Shown in pieces: positions 42,329 to 45,669 of a DNA stretch of 45,669 bases (its first letter is position 1; every line of letters begins with the position of its first letter). The stretch is from assembly GCA_016934265.1 (NCBI GenBank), contig JAFGTF010000054.1, forward strand, positions 1-45,669. Direction: 5' to 3'. This DNA is from Spirochaetota bacterium. GTDB taxonomy: Bacteria > Spirochaetota > B62-G9 > DRHN01. The position numbers and the translations under genes are program-made. A model generated the notes under the pieces. That model was not told the DNA's origin. It searched no databases and saw nothing but the letters and a program-made list of their open reading frames with translations.

Positions 42329-43249
42329 ATGGGTAAGAATGTTGACGAAAACCCCGGCGTTGCGCTCGAGAAACACTATCGCGGCGTGAGGGACAAAACC
42401 CTGATGCGGGTCTTTATACTCCCGACGCTCATACTCCTCATCGCGATAAATGTGTTTCCTTTAATCTGGTCTCTGTTTCTCTCATTCACGGACTACAGTG
42501 CGAAGATGGCGAACGTGTGGGGAAAGAACCCAGCCTGGGTCAGTTCGCAGAATTTCGCGGATGTACTCACCAACCCGGAGATGTGGGAGAAGTTCATCAC
42601 CACTGCGAAGTACGTCATCATGACGGTGGCCGGGGAGATGATTCTCGGTTTCGGGCTCGCCCTTTTGCTCCAGCTCGACTTCAAGGGTAGGGGGCTCATC
42701 ACGACGCTTCTCGTGCTGCCGATGACGATGTCGCCCGTCATCGTCGGGTTGATGTGGAAGCTTTTCTACGATCCGAACTGGGGTATGTTCAACTTCCTTT
42801 TAGGCCTCGGGCGGGTCGACTGGATACAAGACCCGGCCCGAAACCTGTACTCGATCGTTATCGCCGATATATGGATGTGGACGCCGTTCGTCATGCTGCT
42901 CTCGCTCGCGGGGCTCGGGGCCGTGCCGAAATACCTCTACGAGGCCGCGGAGATAGACCGGGCGTCGTGGTGGTTCAAGTTCACGAGAATCACGCTGCCG
43001 ATGGTTTCACCGATTCTCATGCTCGCGCTGATATTCAGGATCATCGAGGCGTTTAAGATATTCGACCTCCCGATGGGTATCACGGGCCGCGGCGCGATGG
43101 CGCCGCCGCTTCTTGCCATGCACCTGTACAACGTCTCGTTCGTGACATGGAAAACGAGCTACGGCTCGGCTATCGGGTATATCATGCTTATCATGGTGCT
43201 GGCGATTACCCTCGTGCTCGTAAAGTACCTGAACAGGGCAAAACAATAG
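42329..43249 (+). CDS. ABC sugar permease, MalF/UgpA type
   Basis: 306 residues, six predicted membrane helices. The cytoplasmic EAA loop that docks on the ATPase reads YEAAEIDRASWWFKFTRITLPMVSP near residues 205-232. N-terminal LPTLILLIAINVFPLIWSLFLSFTDY is typical of the first CUT1 permease. GGGAGAGACAG precedes the ATG. Pairs with the MalG-type permease encoded next (79-bp gap). Confidence 0.93.
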   Translation: MGKNVDENPGVALEKHYRGVRDKTLMRVFILPTLILLIAINVFPLIWSLFLSFTDYSAKMANVWGKNPAWVSSQNFADVLTNPEMWEKFITTAKYVIMTVAGEMILGFGLALLLQLDFKGRGLITTLLVLPMTMSPVIVGLMWKLFYDPNWGMFNFLLGLGRVDWIQDPARNLYSIVIADIWMWTPFVMLLSLAGLGAVPKYLYEAAEIDRASWWFKFTRITLPMVSPILMLALIFRIIEAFKIFDLPMGITGRGAMAPPLLAMHLYNVSFVTWKTSYGSAIGYIMLIMVLAITLVLVKYLNRAKQ

Positions 43250-43328
43250 GAGAAGGCCTGTCGTGATCCGTTTTCGGAGATCATTTTGACGGAAGCACTT
43301 CAGTAAGAATAGGAAAGAGGGTTGTAGA

Positions 43329-44279
43329 ATGGATAAAAAGCTTTTAAGTGCGAAACAGAGGGTTCTCCGCGCGGTGGTGATATTCCTTATTTGCGTCGTC
43401 ACCGTCATCTATCTCATCCCGCTGTTCTTTGTAATACACACCTCGTTCAAGCCGTGGGACCTCATAAAGGAGTACCCTCCGAAGATCCTGTTCAGGCCGA
43501 CCGTCGCGAGCTACATCCGGATATTCACCGCGAGGACGCCGCTGCCGCCGGGGGTTGAGCTTTCGGAGGAAAAGGTCGCGTCCATGAAGTGGTACGAGCG
43601 GCTCGTGTACAAGGACACGAACGAGGAGGTCGTACGAAAAGGGGACCTGCCTAGACGGTACCTCAACTCCATCATCATAGTGATCGGGAGCACCGTCATC
43701 ACGATCGTCATCGGCACGCTCGCGGCCTACGGGTTCTCGCGCGGCAAGATGCGGGGCAAGGACGACTGGCTGTTCTTCATACTCACCACGAGGATGCTCC
43801 CGCCGGTCGTGGTCGTCATCCCGGTGTTCCTCATGTTCAGGAGCCTGAGCCTCACGGACACGCACATAGGGCTGATACTCTTGTACACGGCGTTCAACGT
43901 CTCGTTCGCCGTGTGGGTCATGAAGGGGTTCATCGACGAGATACCGATCGAGTACGAGGAGGCGGCGCTCGTCGACGGCTACACCCGCTTCCAGGTATTC
44001 ATGAAGGTCGTGATACCGCAGGCGACGACCGGGATCGCGGCGACCGCGGTGTTCTGTTTCATCTTCGCGTGGAACGAGTACGCATTCGCGTTTCTTCTGT
44101 CGCGTAAAACGGCGCAGACCGTACCGGCCTGGCTTCCCTACCAGATGGGGGTGCTGGGGTACGATTGGGGTGCCGCGGCTGCGGGTACCTTCGTGTTCCT
44201 CCTGCCGGCGATGGTATTCACCATCATACTGCGAAAGCACCTCGTCAGAGGTATCACTTTCGGCGCGATAAGGAAGTAA
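43329..44279 (+). CDS. ABC sugar permease, MalG/UgpE type, with extended first external loop
   Basis: 316 residues, about 40 longer than common CUT1 inner permeases. The extra length is in the first periplasmic loop (about residues 58-112), a hydrophilic stretch rich in Glu and Lys between IRIFTAR and RRYLNSIII. The EAA loop reads EYEEAALVDGYTRFQVFMKVVIP. The C-terminus (HLVRGITFGAIRK) is typical. The insert could contact the binding protein. One base separates its stop from the next, tiny gene. Confidence 0.92.
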   Translation: MDKKLLSAKQRVLRAVVIFLICVVTVIYLIPLFFVIHTSFKPWDLIKEYPPKILFRPTVASYIRIFTARTPLPPGVELSEEKVASMKWYERLVYKDTNEEVVRKGDLPRRYLNSIIIVIGSTVITIVIGTLAAYGFSRGKMRGKDDWLFFILTTRMLPPVVVVIPVFLMFRSLSLTDTHIGLILLYTAFNVSFAVWVMKGFIDEIPIEYEEAALVDGYTRFQVFMKVVIPQATTGIAATAVFCFIFAWNEYAFAFLLSRKTAQTVPAWLPYQMGVLGYDWGAAAAGTFVFLLPAMVFTIILRKHLVRGITFGAIRK

Positions 44280-44280
44280 C

Positions 44281-44508
44281 ATGATAAAACTACTAGTCGC
44301 TATCGGGGTATGGGTCGTAATCGGAGTGGTGTTCGCGGCGTTTAAGATCCTGAAGAGAAAGTACTTGGAGCCGGTGTTCATCGGGATCATGCTGTTCGGA
44401 ATCGTCGCGCTCTGTCAGCCGCTCATCTTCCCCCTGTACAGCTTCGGGTTCGCCATTCTTCTCATGGGGGTCGCGGGATACATGTTCGTGTCGCACATGA
44501 AGGCATGA
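44281..44508 (+). CDS. Small three-helix membrane protein of the ABC operon (unrecognised)
   Basis: 75 residues, almost entirely hydrophobic: helices at about 3-22, 30-50 and 53-71, split by KILKRKYLEP and ending SHMKA. It begins two bases after the MalG-type stop codon, with AAGGAAG across that stop, and precedes the ATPase gene by 49 bp, so it is clearly part of the operon. I do not recognise the family. GlpU/DUF2160 small proteins hold a similar place in glycerol ABC operons, but I see no sequence match. A subunit, assembly factor or regulator of the transporter is possible. Confidence 0.75.
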   Translation: MIKLLVAIGVWVVIGVVFAAFKILKRKYLEPVFIGIMLFGIVALCQPLIFPLYSFGFAILLMGVAGYMFVSHMKA

Positions 44509-44557
44509 GCGCGGGGTTTTACTGTATCGACAAGACGTTTTGTAATGGAGTGGGTAG

Positions 44558-45658
<1,101 letters not shown>

Positions 45659-45669
45659 GAGTTATGGTA

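Noticed and set aside
43344-44390. 348-codon antisense frame opposite the MalG-type permease
   Set aside because: Highly charged composition mirrors a hydrophobic membrane protein on the other strand; no domain or ribosome binding site.

Overview
The window is about 45.7 kb of GC-rich (estimated high-50s %) bacterial chromosome, densely coding, with no rRNA or tRNA gene, no insertion sequence, no phage gene and no CRISPR array that I can see. Several traits point to a free-living spirochaete. MurA has Asp in place of the fosfomycin-target Cys, as in Borrelia and Treponema. There are CUT1 sugar ABC systems with MsiK-like ATPases, a ThrH-type homoserine/phosphoserine phosphatase, and a very large Ig-repeat/OmpA protein with a PorV/UPF0164-like N-terminus. 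The phylum is an inference: PheS is bacterial-type, unlike the archaeal-type enzyme reported for Borrelia and Treponema, and MurE carries a meso-DAP-type motif.

Layout. 1-1499: non-coding tail with a likely bidirectional terminator, then mtnA (minus). 1640-11329 (plus): a nitrogen-assimilation island. It holds a NifA-like sigma-54 activator, two dyad sites exactly 30 bp apart, a textbook -24/-12 promoter, and amtB, PII, glnA and a three-gene archaeal-type glutamate synthase whose last gene fuses the GXGXG domain to a GltD-like flavoprotein with a C-terminal ferredoxin. PII lacks the uridylylation Tyr51 and GlnA is the short GSI-alpha form, so control appears to rest on transcription and ligand binding rather than on GlnD/GlnE.

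11715-14944 (minus): ispH and a short-chain polyprenyl synthase, then a fusion of an inactivated SfsA-like domain to a DUF123 domain. 15063-17715 (plus): exported SagB-type nitroreductase, ABC ATPase, aroC. 17946-21365: pheS, then a LacI regulator divergent from an MsiK-like ATPase, with two near-identical operators in the shared promoter region. 21485-25363 (minus): a small HTH/pseudo-receiver protein, an NhaC-like antiporter and gltX. An AT-rich 84-bp tandem duplication lies directly upstream of gltX.

25798-28691 (plus): murA and a membrane protein with a degenerate class III cyclase domain. 28735-30584 (minus): PTS IIA (PtsN-like) and an amidohydrolase. 30690-34008: murE, six tandem 46-bp repeats, an FmdB zinc ribbon (minus) and SppA. 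34198-38211: the 1337-residue outer-membrane protein. 38483-40398: a thrH-hom operon for homoserine/threonine metabolism. 40878-45658: a complete CUT1 ABC operon (binding protein, attenuator hairpin, two permeases, an unrecognised 75-residue membrane protein, ATPase) behind a long leader.

The most unusual items are the GXGXG-GltD-ferredoxin fusion under a sigma-54/UAS promoter, the SfsA-DUF123 fusion with lost nuclease residues, two degenerate signalling domains, the two tandem-repeat loci, and the small membrane protein inside the sugar transporter operon. All are read by eye; no database search was run.
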